DNA of 56,774 nucleotides from Fimenecus sp045613065 (GCA_045613065.1 JAZLAH010000054.1:1-56774), one strand, 5' to 3'. Counted from the stretch's first letter, positions 33,650-42,717 are shown. The notes: a model not told the origin generated them from the letters alone. Translations and numbers: made by a program.

Positions 33650-33679
33650 ATTATACAATATTGTTATCAATATTTTCAA
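33650..33679 (-). promoter_or_regulatory. Promoter of the GH2 gene with embedded palindrome
   Basis: On the minus strand TTGAAA (33674-33679) and TATAAT (33650-33655) with an 18-nt spacer. The spacer holds a perfect inverted repeat AATATTG-TTAT-CAATATT (33657-33674), a likely operator for an unidentified repressor. Confidence 0.7.
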
Positions 33680-33730
33680 CTGTTAATAGATAACTTATTA
33701 ACTATTTTTTGCTTTATTTCATTATTGTTT

Positions 33731-34792
33731 CTACAATTTTTTTAAGTTGAAATTTGGTGAAACAAGCCATCTTGTTGCTTTCATAACAGGTGCTGAAACA
33801 AGCAAATAACTTACAGGAACTGTAAAAATAAGTAAAAGTATTGCGAAAGTTTCATCAACACAAAAATCAAGAATATGATGAGATTTATTAAGTGCAGTTA
33901 AAGCAACTACAATAAATAAGTGTAATATGTAAATGTAAGTTGAATTCGTACCTAATTTTGTACCCACATATTTCTTAACAGGACTGATACCCATTACAAA
34001 AAGGAAAAACAGAAAACCTGCAAGGTATCTTACAATAGTTATTATTAAAAGTTCAGGTTTGCTTATACCTAAAAGAGAATAATATTGGGAATAAATTCTT
34101 TTACCTGAAAGAAGTGCAACCTCAATTACCGAATCATAATTTATAGCAACAAAAAGACCGATAAATACAAATGCACTCAATACTCTAAAAATTGTTTTTT
34201 TACAGAAATCAAAACTGTAACCTGCAGTAAGATAACCAAAAATGAAAAATGGGTAAAAATTGATAATTCTTGGAATCGGAGTTGGGAAAGCATATTTTTG
34301 ATACTGCAATATTATTAAAATGATAAGTGATGCAGGTAGGAGTAACCATTTGTGACGGAATATCTTAAGCAAGTGTGGAGTTATCATCTGATATATTCCA
34401 AGTACGAAAATATACCAAAGTCCATATCCTGGATTAAAAAAGGATGTGGCTGTAACTTTTGAATATCCAACAACACAGTAAAACAGCATCATAAAAAACT
34501 GAACTACCATATATGGAACAATCAGCTTGTTGATTGAAGTAACCCAATCGTTGCGGTCAACTCTTCCTTTAGCAAATCTACCTGAAATAATCATAAATAC
34601 AGGCATATGAAAAACATAAATAAACTTAAAGAGGTTGTTGAGCCACATTGGTGTTCCACCTTCAAATGGCACTGTTTTAATAAGACATTCACAAATATGT
34701 CCCACAAATACGCACAAAATTAAAAACGCTTTAGCGTTATCAAACCAAAAATCTCGTTGCTTTTGTGATGAGAGTATAGTGTTATTAGCCAT
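33731..34792 (-). CDS. Acyltransferase 3 family membrane protein (fucose 4-O-acetylase-like)
   Basis: A 353-aa protein with about 10 membrane segments. The N-terminus RDFWFDNAKAFLILCVFVGH carries the acyltransferase-3 RDxxxDxxKAxxIxxVVxxH-type motif, with the catalytic-type histidine at the end of the first helix. The variant closest in memory is the COG3594 group (fucose 4-O-acetylase and relatives), which O-acetylates surface carbohydrates. The acceptor is not known. Link to fucose in this window is by family name only. It has its own promoter and lies between a GH2 gene and prs. Confidence 0.82.
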   Translation of the reverse strand: MANNTILSSQKQRDFWFDNAKAFLILCVFVGHICECLIKTVPFEGGTPMWLNNLFKFIYVFHMPVFMIISGRFAKGRVDRNDWVTSINKLIVPYMVVQFFMMLFYCVVGYSKVTATSFFNPGYGLWYIFVLGIYQMITPHLLKIFRHKWLLLPASLIILIILQYQKYAFPTPIPRIINFYPFFIFGYLTAGYSFDFCKKTIFRVLSAFVFIGLFVAINYDSVIEVALLSGKRIYSQYYSLLGISKPELLIITIVRYLAGFLFFLFVMGISPVKKYVGTKLGTNSTYIYILHLFIVVALTALNKSHHILDFCVDETFAILLLIFTVPVSYLLVSAPVMKATRWLVSPNFNLKKL

Positions 34793-34825
34793 AACTTATC
34801 TCCTGATTGTGTCAATATTGAATAC

Positions 34826-34854
34826 AGTATATCATATATACCTTGTTTTTACAA
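34826..34854 (-). promoter_or_regulatory. Promoter of the acyltransferase gene
   Basis: On the minus strand TTGTAA (34849-34854) and TATACT (34826-34831) with a 17-nt spacer, 33 nt upstream of the ATG. The -35 overlaps the T run of the prs terminator. Confidence 0.65.
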
Positions 34855-34885
34855 CAAAAAACCCCTTGTGATTAAAACAAGGGGT
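34855..34885 (-). terminator. Terminator of prs
   Basis: On the minus strand a 9-bp stem ACCCCTTGT/ACAAGGGGT (34877-34885 with 34861-34869) with a 7-nt loop is followed by TTTTTTGTTG. Confidence 0.9.
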
Positions 34886-34892
34886 ATGTGAA

Positions 34893-36062
34893 TTATTTAA
34901 TACCAGCTTTTTTAAGAAGTACATCAATTTTGTCAGAAGGATTAAGAAGTTTGCTAACTGACTTATCGTGATTGAGTGTATCAATAATATATGAAAGATA
35001 TTTTGAAAGTTCAACTTCACAATACCATTCACGCTTCTTAAGTTCAGGCATACGATAAACAAGGTTTGTTGTGAATACCTTATCAAAAAGACCATCACGA
35101 TATGCCTTGTCAAAGCTATCAAGACCTGCATTGAAAAGACCGAAAGCAGAGAAAATGAATACTCTGTTTGCACCAAGTGATTTAAGCTTCTTTGAAACAT
35201 CAAGCATTGATTCACCTGAAGAAATCATATCGTCAATAATCATAACATCTTTTCCTTCGATGTTTGAACCAAGGAACTGATGTTCAATAATTGGGTTTCT
35301 ACCGTCAACGATTCTTGAATAGTCACGACGTTTGTAGAACATACCAAGGTCAAGACCTAAATAGTTTGAATATTGCATACAACGGCCCATAGCACCCTCG
35401 TCAGGAGAGATAATCATTGTATGTTCCTTATCAAGCTTAAGGTTATCAACATTGTTAACAAGAGCCTTAATCATCTGATAAGCAGGAGAAATGCTTTCAA
35501 AACCATGAAGAGGAATTGCATTTTGAACACGAGCATCGTGAGCATCAAAAGTAATGATGTTGTCAACGCCCATTGAGAGGCAAAGTTCCTGAAGCATTAC
35601 AGCACAGTCAAGAGATTCTCTTGAAGAACGCTTGTGCTGTCTGCCTTCGTAAAGCATAGGCATAATAACTGTGATTGTCTTTGCCTTACCACCGATAGCA
35701 GAAATTGCTCTTTTAAGGTTAGCATAGTGGTCATCAGGACTCATAGGAACTGTATGACCATACATTTTGTATGTAACACCGTGGTTAAACGCATCGATGA
35801 GAATATAGATGTCATATCCACGAACTGATTCGTGAAGTGAACACTTACCTTCACCTGTACCAAAACGAGGGAATGTAGCATTAAGGATATAAGTATCTCT
35901 TTCATAACCTGAAAAAGCGATTGTTGCCTTGTGTTCTGAATCCTGCTGTTTACGCCATTTTACAAGATAACGGTCGATTTTTTCAGCCATTTCTTCGCAT
36001 CCCGGTAAAGCAATAATACCGAGAGGCCCATTTGGTATTGTGGTAATTTCTCTGTCTGCCAT
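34893..36062 (-). CDS. prs: Ribose-phosphate pyrophosphokinase (PRPP synthetase), long form
   Basis: A 389-aa cytoplasmic enzyme making PRPP from ribose 5-phosphate and ATP. Recognisable blocks are the ATP-side PMLYEGRQHKRSSRES, FDAHDARVQN (metal-binding His/Asp region), MIISPDEGAMGR and the PRPP loop VMIIDDMISSGESML. It is about 70 residues longer than the usual 315-aa enzyme; extra sequence is at the N-terminus and the C-terminus. This long type is seen in several Clostridia. It is preceded by a GGAGG ribosome site and by TTGCAA/TAGAAT. PRPP feeds nadC and purine salvage, both in the window. Confidence 0.9.
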   Translation of the reverse strand: MADREITTIPNGPLGIIALPGCEEMAEKIDRYLVKWRKQQDSEHKATIAFSGYERDTYILNATFPRFGTGEGKCSLHESVRGYDIYILIDAFNHGVTYKMYGHTVPMSPDDHYANLKRAISAIGGKAKTITVIMPMLYEGRQHKRSSRESLDCAVMLQELCLSMGVDNIITFDAHDARVQNAIPLHGFESISPAYQMIKALVNNVDNLKLDKEHTMIISPDEGAMGRCMQYSNYLGLDLGMFYKRRDYSRIVDGRNPIIEHQFLGSNIEGKDVMIIDDMISSGESMLDVSKKLKSLGANRVFIFSAFGLFNAGLDSFDKAYRDGLFDKVFTTNLVYRMPELKKREWYCEVELSKYLSYIIDTLNHDKSVSKLLNPSDKIDVLLKKAGIK

Positions 36063-36150
36063 AATTTAACCTCCGCATAGTAAATATCATAATATATATT
36101 CTACTATATTTTGTGTCTTTTGCAATAGTAAATCGACAAAAAAATAATTT

Positions 36151-37317
36151 TTAGTTAAAAGAGTGTTCAATAGTGATTACAACAAAATATCTTTCGTCTA
36201 TTTTGCTCAACTTATCTTCAATTGTTTTGCGAATTTCATCGTTTGTCATATGAAATTTATGGGGAGCAATCAAATCAAAGATAAGATTAGTATGAGTCGG
36301 ACCATCAACAACCCTAAAATCGTGGATAGACATTTCGTCAGAAATTTCCTTTACAATGGTAACGGTCATTTCTTTAAGTGAATTGATTCTTTCGTCATCT
36401 GTTACAATCGGGTCAGTATGTATTGAAATAACAATGCCGTATTCGTTGAGAATGTCACGTTCAGCAAGGTCGATTACGTCGTGAATTTCCATAATATCAT
36501 CTTGAGAAGACACTTCAGCGTGTGCTGATGCGAATTTTCGACCAGGACCATAATCGTGGATAATCATATCGTGAACACCGACTATTTTATCATAAGAGAG
36601 AATCTTGTTTTCAATTTCTTCTGTAAAAGCTTTGTCAGCAGGTTTACCTAAAAGGTCTGCCATTGTTTCTTTTAAAATATTAAAACCGGCAAGGAAAATA
36701 AATCCTGCAACAATAACACCTAAATATCCGTCAATGCTTATATCTGAAAATGCAGAAACAACAATAGCAATAAGAGCAACGCCTGTTGCAAGGCAATCGC
36801 TGAAACTGTCTTTCATAACAGCTATCATTGGTGCAGAATCAATTTTTTCACCAAGCTTTTTATTGAAAAATCCAAGCCAAAGTTTTGCCAAAATACTGAC
36901 AGCAAGAATAATAAGAGAAATAATATTAAATTTTACGGGAACAGGATTAACAATCTTATCAACAGAGCTTTTAAATAATTCAATACCCATAAGCAAAACA
37001 ACAAAAGAAACTGCAAGGGCAGAAATGTATTCAACTCGGCCGTGACCATAAGGATGGTCTTTATCAGCAGGTTTTGCAGAAAGTTTTACACCAACAAGTG
37101 AAATTATTGATGAACCCGCATCGGACAAGTTGTTTATCGCATCAGCAGTAACAGAAATACTGCCGGAAACGATTCCGGCAAAGTATTTTGCTATTGCAAG
37201 TATAATATTGACAATTATTCCTGTAACACTGCCTAATGTTCCGTAGGCTTCACGTACTTTAAGATTGCTTGTATTTTCACTATCTTTAATAAATTGTTTA
37301 ACGAGAAATGTGTGCAT
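36151..37317 (-). CDS. Cation diffusion facilitator (CDF) metal exporter
   Basis: A 388-aa membrane protein exporting Zn2+, Mn2+, Co2+ or Fe2+ in exchange for protons. Six membrane helices span about residues 28-220. The metal site motif is DAINNLSDAGSS in helix 2 with HPYGHGRVEY just after it, followed by the second D-x3-D-type site in helix 5 (KDSFSDCLATG). The C-terminal ZT_dimer domain contains several histidines (VGVHDMIIHDYG). The metal is not resolvable. It overlaps the TetR gene by 20 nt, so the regulator and exporter are translated from one message. Confidence 0.92.
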   Translation of the reverse strand: MHTFLVKQFIKDSENTSNLKVREAYGTLGSVTGIIVNIILAIAKYFAGIVSGSISVTADAINNLSDAGSSIISLVGVKLSAKPADKDHPYGHGRVEYISALAVSFVVLLMGIELFKSSVDKIVNPVPVKFNIISLIILAVSILAKLWLGFFNKKLGEKIDSAPMIAVMKDSFSDCLATGVALIAIVVSAFSDISIDGYLGVIVAGFIFLAGFNILKETMADLLGKPADKAFTEEIENKILSYDKIVGVHDMIIHDYGPGRKFASAHAEVSSQDDIMEIHDVIDLAERDILNEYGIVISIHTDPIVTDDERINSLKEMTVTIVKEISDEMSIHDFRVVDGPTHTNLIFDLIAPHKFHMTNDEIRKTIEDKLSKIDERYFVVITIEHSFN

Positions 37318-37918
37318 TTATAAGAACCTCTTTACCCTCATCACCAAGAATACCCCAGATGCCTAATGTTGTAAGGCTGAGCCACAATTCAGCCACTTTA
37401 CGAGGTGTCCATTCAGGGTGCTCAGTAAACCAACAATAGGTAAGACCAACAAGACCGAATTTGCCATAACTGTATGCAAAATCATATTTTGTGTTATTCA
37501 TATTTGGAAAAATTGATTTGAAAATTGAATGAACCTTTTCATTTAAAAGTTCACCGATTTTATATGAGAACTTTGCATCACCATTTTCACTGAGAAGAGC
37601 AGTGTAAATGTCTTTGTGCTCATAAAAGTGAGTACAGAAATCTTCGCATACATCAACAGGTGTTCTTAATAATTGTTCACTTGTATATGATGAAAGTTTT
37701 GCATTGAATTCATCATATAGCTCTTTTTCAATACATTCTACAAGATGAAAAACATCTTTATAGTGGAGGTAAAATGTGCCTCTGTTAATCTCAACACAAT
37801 CAGTTAATTCTTTAACAGTAATTTTATTTATACTTTTTTCCTTAATTAAGGATACAAGACCTTGTCGGATGAGTTTTTTAGTTCGTCTTACACGACTATC
37901 GTTTTCATTAATACTCAT
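37298..37918 (-). CDS. TetR/AcrR-family regulator
   Basis: A 206-aa regulator. The N-terminal helix-turn-helix (about residues 12-58) reads KSINKITVKELTDCVEINRGTFYLHYKD, with the TetR-typical FYxHYxD end. The C-terminal half is helical and of the TetR_C_8 kind common in Firmicutes, with a WGILGDEG-like end. It sits divergent from an ABC exporter and overlaps the CDF gene. A perfect 10-bp-arm palindrome lies in the shared intergenic region and is its likely operator. The inducer is unknown. Confidence 0.88.
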   Translation of the reverse strand: MSINENDSRVRRTKKLIRQGLVSLIKEKSINKITVKELTDCVEINRGTFYLHYKDVFHLVECIEKELYDEFNAKLSSYTSEQLLRTPVDVCEDFCTHFYEHKDIYTALLSENGDAKFSYKIGELLNEKVHSIFKSIFPNMNNTKYDFAYSYGKFGLVGLTYCWFTEHPEWTPRKVAELWLSLTTLGIWGILGDEGKEVLINAHISR

Positions 37919-37969
37919 ATTATCATCTCCATGTCTATTATTTTTGCATATTGTAATAATTTTGTAATC

Positions 37970-37998
37970 ATTGTAGCATTTTTTTGCAAGATAATCAA
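37970..37998 (-). promoter_or_regulatory. Promoter of the TetR/CDF genes
   Basis: On the minus strand TTGATT (37993-37998) and TACAAT (37970-37975) with a 17-nt spacer, 51 nt upstream of the TetR start. An imperfectly symmetric pair TTGTTAAT/ATTAACAA (8-bp arms, 14-nt spacer) begins just beyond its -35. Confidence 0.6.
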
Positions 37999-38050
37999 CA
38001 CTTGTTAATTATTTTCTACAATTATTAACAAAAAATTAACAATTTATTAT

Positions 38051-38076
38051 TTCAATAATGATATAGCATTATTGAA
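38051..38076 (+). promoter_or_regulatory. Candidate TetR operator at the ABC exporter promoter
   Basis: A perfect inverted repeat TTCAATAATG-ATATAG-CATTATTGAA (10-bp arms, 6-nt spacer). A TATAAT -10 lies at 38087-38092, so its 17-nt-spaced -35 region (38064-38069) falls inside the palindrome. Bound repressor would block RNA polymerase. Confidence 0.7.
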
Positions 38077-38145
38077 CATTATATGGTATAATAATACGAT
38101 TTAAAATATTCATGAGCCGTAGGCTATTTTAAGGAGTAAATAATA

Positions 38146-38847
38146 ATGTCTTTTATCGAATTTAAAAATGTCAGCAAAATATATCAAACAGGCGAGATAG
38201 AAATAAAAGCAGTTGATAATATAAGTTTTCCTATAAATAGAGGAGAATTTGTTGTTATCGTTGGTCCGTCTGGTGCAGGTAAAACAACTGTTCTTAATAT
38301 GCTTGGTGGAATGGATGTGCCTACATCAGGTGTTATAAATGTTGATGGTATTGATGTTGCTCAGTTTAATGAAAGGGAACTCACAACATATCGTCGTGAT
38401 GATGTGGGATTTGTTTTCCAGTTCTACAATCTTGTTCCAAATCTTACAGCTTATGAGAATGTTGAACTTGCAACACAGATTTGCAAAAATCCTGTTGATG
38501 CTGAAATAATGCTTGCTGAAGTTGGTCTTGCAAGTAGAAAGGATAATTTTCCTTCACAGCTTTCAGGTGGTGAACAACAGCGTGTATCAATAGCACGTGC
38601 TTTGGCAAAAAATCCTAAGCTTTTGCTTTGTGATGAACCTACAGGTGCACTTGACTACATAACTGGTAAGTCAATTCTTAAACTTTTACAGGATATGTGT
38701 CGTGAAAGAGGTATGACAGTAATTGTTATTACTCATAACTCAGCACTTATGCCAATGGCTGATAAAATCATTAAAATCAATGACGGTAAAGTTGAAAGAA
38801 TTCTTTTGAATGAACAGCCAACACCTGTTGAACAGATAGAATGGTAA
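38146..38847 (+). CDS. ABC transporter ATP-binding protein (MacB/LolD type)
   Basis: A 233-aa ATPase. Walker A is GPSGAGKTT (residues 40-48), the signature is LSGGEQQRVSIARAL, and Walker B is LLLCDEPTGALD, followed by the switch histidine in VITHNSAL. This is the subfamily that pairs with FtsX-like permeases. The permease follows after 16 nt. The promoter carries the palindrome described separately, and the ribosome site is AAGGAG. It probably drives export or extraction of a lipophilic compound or peptide. Confidence 0.95.
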   Translation: MSFIEFKNVSKIYQTGEIEIKAVDNISFPINRGEFVVIVGPSGAGKTTVLNMLGGMDVPTSGVINVDGIDVAQFNERELTTYRRDDVGFVFQFYNLVPNLTAYENVELATQICKNPVDAEIMLAEVGLASRKDNFPSQLSGGEQQRVSIARALAKNPKLLLCDEPTGALDYITGKSILKLLQDMCRERGMTVIVITHNSALMPMADKIIKINDGKVERILLNEQPTPVEQIEW

Positions 38848-38863
38848 AAGGATAGTAACAGAT

Positions 38864-41800
38864 ATGACAAAATCACTTATAAAAGATTTCCGAAGAGAAA
38901 TTAAAAAAAGTATGAATCGATTTATTTCGATTATGCTCATAGTTGCCCTTGGCGTTGCCTTTTATTCAGGTGTCCGTTCAACTATGCCTGCCATGCATAT
39001 GACTGCAGATGCAGCTTATGATAAAGAGGATTTAATGGATATCCGTGTTGTGGGCACACTGGGACTTACACAGTCAGATATGGATGCCTTAAAAAATATT
39101 GAAGGTGTTAAGGATATCGAGGGTTCATATACAACGGATTTTCTTTGTATCGTAAATTCAAAGGAAATTGTTACACGTGCTATTTCAATGGCAGAGAAGA
39201 TAAACGGTATCAAAATTCTTGAGGGTAGATATCCGGAAAAATATACTGAATGTGTTGTCAGCCGAGAATTTCTCACAGAATCAGGACTTGAGGTTGGTGG
39301 AACACTTACATTGTCGACTGGTACTGATACACCTGTTTCTGATACATTAATTACTGACACATACCAGATTGTTGGTGTTTGCTCATCAACATATTTCCTC
39401 AATGGTGAAGTGGGTACAAGTAACATCGGTGACGGTATCGGTGACGGATATGTAGTTATCCCAAGACAAGCATTTGTTACAGATGTATTCACATCCATTT
39501 ACATTACGGTCGAGGGAGCAAAAGAGCTTAATTGTTACGGTGATGAGTATGACGAGCTTGTTGATAATGTTGTGGACAGAATTGAAGAAATTGCAGGAAC
39601 ACAGTGCGATATTCGTTACGATGATATCCGTTCAACAAGTAACACAACTCTCGAAAAGGCAAGGGCTGATTATGCAGAAGCCCAGCTTGTAGTTCAAGAA
39701 GAAATTCAGAATGCTGCTGACGAACTTGCAGCACAGGAACAGCTTATACAACAGAGTAAGCAGGAAATTCAGGATAATAAGGAACTTCTTGAAAATGCAG
39801 AAATAAATCTTCCTATATATGAACAGCAGGTGGCAGATGCAGAAAAACAGATTGCAGATGGTGAAGCACAGATTGCCACAATCAAGCAGACTCTTGAAGA
39901 AAGCAAATCTACTCTTGATAATGCTGTAAAAGCTCTTGAGGAGTTACAGAGTGACCCTGATGCTGACCCTAATCAGGTCGAAAGTATGACATATACGGTA
40001 ACAACTTTGCAGAGCACATACAGTTATGTTCAGCAGGAATTGATTGCCAAGGAGCAGGAGCTTGAAAACGGTAAAAAAGAACTTGTTCAGGCAAAGGTTA
40101 CCTTAGGCCAGCTCCAGTCTGCAGTAGCAAACAAAGGTCAGCTTGATAGTGCTGAACAGGAAATCCTTGACGCTGATGCAATGCTTCAGGATGCTCGTGC
40201 AGAATACGAAACATATAAGCAGGATGCCCTTGCTGAATTAGCTGATGCAGAAGCAGAACTTAAGGAAGCAGAAAGAAAAGTCAATGAAATGGAAGTTCCT
40301 GTGTGGCATGTTCTTGACCGTAATAGTATAGAGGCTTATGTAAGCTATATTACTGACTCTGACAGTATCGGTGCAATCGGTACTGTGTTCCCTATGATTT
40401 TCTTCTTTGTTGCTGCACTTGTTTGTCTTACAACAATGACACGAATGGTTGAAGAAGAAAGAATGCAGATTGGTACACTTAAAGCCTTAGGTTACAGTAA
40501 AATGGCAATCGCTTCAAAGTATCTTTTATATTCAGCAACAGCAAGTGTTCTTGGTAGTGTTGTTGGTGTTTTTGTAGGTGAACTTTCAATCCCACCGTTG
40601 ATTATTACTGCATACAGAGCAGTTTATTATAATTTAGGTGACAATATTATTCATCTTAATGCGTGGTATGCTATAAGTGCAGGTCTTGTGGCAACACTTT
40701 GTACGACTATGGCAGCATTCTTTGCTTGTTATTATTCAATGCGAAGCGTTCCAGCGTCACTTATGCGACCTGTTGCACCAAAAGCAGGTAAACGTACTTT
40801 TGTAGAAAAGATTACTTTTATCTGGCAACGACTTGATTTCGGACAGAAGTCAGCAGTAAGAAATCTTTTTAGATATAAAAAGCGTTTCTTTATGACACTT
40901 TTCGGTGTTGGTGGATGTATGGCACTTCTCATTGTGGGACTTGGTATCCGTGATTCTGTTTCAATGATGACAGAAAAGCAATATGGCGAGATCTTTAAAT
41001 ATACAAGTATCGTCAGTGTGGATTCAAGTATTACAAGAGCAGAACGCAGAGCAATGCTTTCAAAAATCAATGCAGTTCCTAATGTTGAAGGCTGTATTCA
41101 GGCTAATCGTACAATGATTTCTGCTTCAGCAGTTTCATCAACGGAAATTGATGATGAAAAGAGAGCATATCTTGTTGTTCCGACAGACGTGGACCAGTTC
41201 CCTGATTTTATAACACTTCAGGAAAGAACAGGAAAGCGGAACTCAATAAGTCTTACAGGTGATGGTGTTGTTATTACAGAAAAATATGCAGATTTGCTTG
41301 ATGTTCAAGCAGGAGATAATATTTATCTTAGAATTGACGAAACAACTGTAACACCGAAGGAAGTTAAGATTATAGGCGTTGCTGAAAATTATATTTTCAA
41401 CTATATTTATATGACACCTGGTCTTTACCAGTCCCTTTACAATGTTGAACCTGAAATTAATGTTCTATTTGTAAAAAATAACGGTTTGCTTAATGATATG
41501 AACTTTAAAACAGTACTTTCTCGTATTGATGGTGTTAATTCTGTTATCACAAGTTCTGATGAACTTGAAAGTATAAATAAGGTTATTAAGAATCTTTACT
41601 TTATCATTATTCTTATGGTTGTTTCAGCGGCAATTCTTGCTTTTGTTGTTCTTTATAATCTTAATAACATCAACATTACAGAACGAAGACGAGAACTTGC
41701 AACATTCAGGCTTATTGGATTCTATAATAATGAACTTGCATCATATATCTTCCGAGAAAATATCGTGCTAACAGTTTTAGGTATTGTTGTAGGTATTGTA

Positions 41801-41995
41801 ATGGGTGTTGTGCTTCATAAATTCGTTATGATTACTGTGGAAACGGATGTTTATATGTTTGGTAGAGAATTGGAACTTGTAAGTATCCTTATAGCAATTG
41901 TCCTCACAATAATCTTTACAGTTATGGTTAATGCAATTACATATTTTAGTCTTAAAAAGATTGATATGGTAGAATCACTTAAGAGCGTTGAATAA
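38864..41995 (+). CDS. FtsX-like ABC permease with long extracellular coiled coil
   Basis: A 1043-aa permease. A first membrane helix (about residues 17-40) is followed by a MacB-like periplasmic domain, then a coiled coil of more than 200 residues (about 262-478) rich in Glu, Gln, Ala and Leu. The FtsX domain follows (LTTMTRMVEEERMQIGTLKALGYSK) with three helices, and a second half has another extracellular domain and FtsX block (ITERRRELATFRLIGFY). It is thus a fused two-repeat permease. It would be a mechanotransmission pump or lipid/peptide exporter with the ATPase next to it. No substrate is shown. Confidence 0.9.
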   Translation: MTKSLIKDFRREIKKSMNRFISIMLIVALGVAFYSGVRSTMPAMHMTADAAYDKEDLMDIRVVGTLGLTQSDMDALKNIEGVKDIEGSYTTDFLCIVNSKEIVTRAISMAEKINGIKILEGRYPEKYTECVVSREFLTESGLEVGGTLTLSTGTDTPVSDTLITDTYQIVGVCSSTYFLNGEVGTSNIGDGIGDGYVVIPRQAFVTDVFTSIYITVEGAKELNCYGDEYDELVDNVVDRIEEIAGTQCDIRYDDIRSTSNTTLEKARADYAEAQLVVQEEIQNAADELAAQEQLIQQSKQEIQDNKELLENAEINLPIYEQQVADAEKQIADGEAQIATIKQTLEESKSTLDNAVKALEELQSDPDADPNQVESMTYTVTTLQSTYSYVQQELIAKEQELENGKKELVQAKVTLGQLQSAVANKGQLDSAEQEILDADAMLQDARAEYETYKQDALAELADAEAELKEAERKVNEMEVPVWHVLDRNSIEAYVSYITDSDSIGAIGTVFPMIFFFVAALVCLTTMTRMVEEERMQIGTLKALGYSKMAIASKYLLYSATASVLGSVVGVFVGELSIPPLIITAYRAVYYNLGDNIIHLNAWYAISAGLVATLCTTMAAFFACYYSMRSVPASLMRPVAPKAGKRTFVEKITFIWQRLDFGQKSAVRNLFRYKKRFFMTLFGVGGCMALLIVGLGIRDSVSMMTEKQYGEIFKYTSIVSVDSSITRAERRAMLSKINAVPNVEGCIQANRTMISASAVSSTEIDDEKRAYLVVPTDVDQFPDFITLQERTGKRNSISLTGDGVVITEKYADLLDVQAGDNIYLRIDETTVTPKEVKIIGVAENYIFNYIYMTPGLYQSLYNVEPEINVLFVKNNGLLNDMNFKTVLSRIDGVNSVITSSDELESINKVIKNLYFIIILMVVSAAILAFVVLYNLNNINITERRRELATFRLIGFYNNELASYIFRENIVLTVLGIVVGIVMGVVLHKFVMITVETDVYMFGRELELVSILIAIVLTIIFTVMVNAITYFSLKKIDMVESLKSVE

Positions 41996-42000
41996 GTTTG

Positions 42001-42030
42001 TAGGGGTCGGCGTTCTCGATGACCTGAAAA
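42001..42030 (+). repeat. GTAGGGG-type intergenic palindrome
   Basis: Starts TGTAGGGGTCGG and has the short inverted arms GGTC/GACC around GGCGTTCTCGAT. It resembles the GTAGGGGC palindromes at 47118 and 48135. It is degenerate and has no T run. Confidence 0.45.
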
Positions 42031-42052
42031 TATAAATTAAGGAGTTAAAATT

Positions 42053-42646
42053 ATGTTTCATCAGTTAAATGCACCTGTTGCAGGTGATATGATTGCAACA
42101 GTAAAAACAAATATGGGAGAAATCAAAATCAAGCTTTTCCCTGAATTCGCACCAAAGGCAGTTGAGAATTTCTCAACTCACGCTAAAAACGGATATTACG
42201 ACGGACTTATTTTCCACCGTGTTATCAATGACTTTATGATTCAGGGTGGTGACCCTAATGGTACAGGTACAGGTGGACAGAGTATCTGGGGACACGCATT
42301 TGAAGACGAGTTCACAGGTGAACTTCACAATCTTCGTGGTGCACTTTGTATGGCAAACGCAGGTCCTAATACAAATGGCAGTCAGTTCTTTATTGTTCAG
42401 GCTAAACAGTGTCCTGAAGACTTGATTGAACAGATGCGAATGGCTGACGAAAGAGTGTTCCCAACAGAGTGTATCGAAGCTTACGAAGAAATCGGTGGAA
42501 CACCTTGGCTTGACTTCCGTCATACAGTTTTTGGTCAGGTGTTTGAGGGCATGGATGTTGTTGATGCTATCGCAAAAGTTCCTTCAGATTATTTCAGCAA
42601 TAAACCAAACGAAGACGTAGTAATCGAAACAATTATTATTGAATAA
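42053..42646 (+). CDS. Cyclophilin-type peptidyl-prolyl isomerase
   Basis: A 197-aa enzyme catalysing proline cis/trans isomerisation in protein folding. The cyclophilin core shows the catalytic Arg in IFHRVINDFMIQGGDP, then GTGTGGQSIWG, the AMANAGPNTNGSQFFI-like block (here LCMANAGPNTNGSQFFIV) and VFGQVFEGMDVVD. It has an insertion around residues 125-160 that lengthens it over the 165-aa minimum. No signal peptide is present, so it is cytoplasmic. It stands alone, with its own AAGGAG ribosome site, between two repeat elements. Confidence 0.95.
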   Translation: MFHQLNAPVAGDMIATVKTNMGEIKIKLFPEFAPKAVENFSTHAKNGYYDGLIFHRVINDFMIQGGDPNGTGTGGQSIWGHAFEDEFTGELHNLRGALCMANAGPNTNGSQFFIVQAKQCPEDLIEQMRMADERVFPTECIEAYEEIGGTPWLDFRHTVFGQVFEGMDVVDAIAKVPSDYFSNKPNEDVVIETIIIE

Positions 42647-42647
42647 A

Positions 42648-42708
42648 ACCTTATCCGCCTTCCTCTGACGAGAAAGGTGGCAACGCTTTAGCGTTGACGG
42701 AGGGAGAG
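42648..42708 (+). repeat. Composite palindromic repeat upstream of mtaD
   Basis: A 60-bp GC-richer block with two hairpins: CCGCCTT-CCTC-tgac-GAG-AAAGGTGG, then the perfect palindrome AACGCTTTAGCGTT. It ends GACGGAGGGAGAG. Blocks of this look (CCTTATCCG...) are common between genes of gut Clostridia. The end of the element supplies the ribosome site of the next gene. Confidence 0.6.
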
Positions 42709-42717
42709 ACAAGTAAT

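Noticed and set aside
37999..38028. Second operator TTGTTAAT-N14-ATTAACAA in the TetR/ABC intergenic region
   Set aside because: The arms are pure A/T except for one G/C each and such pairs are expected by chance in this AT-rich stretch. The 38051 palindrome is much better.
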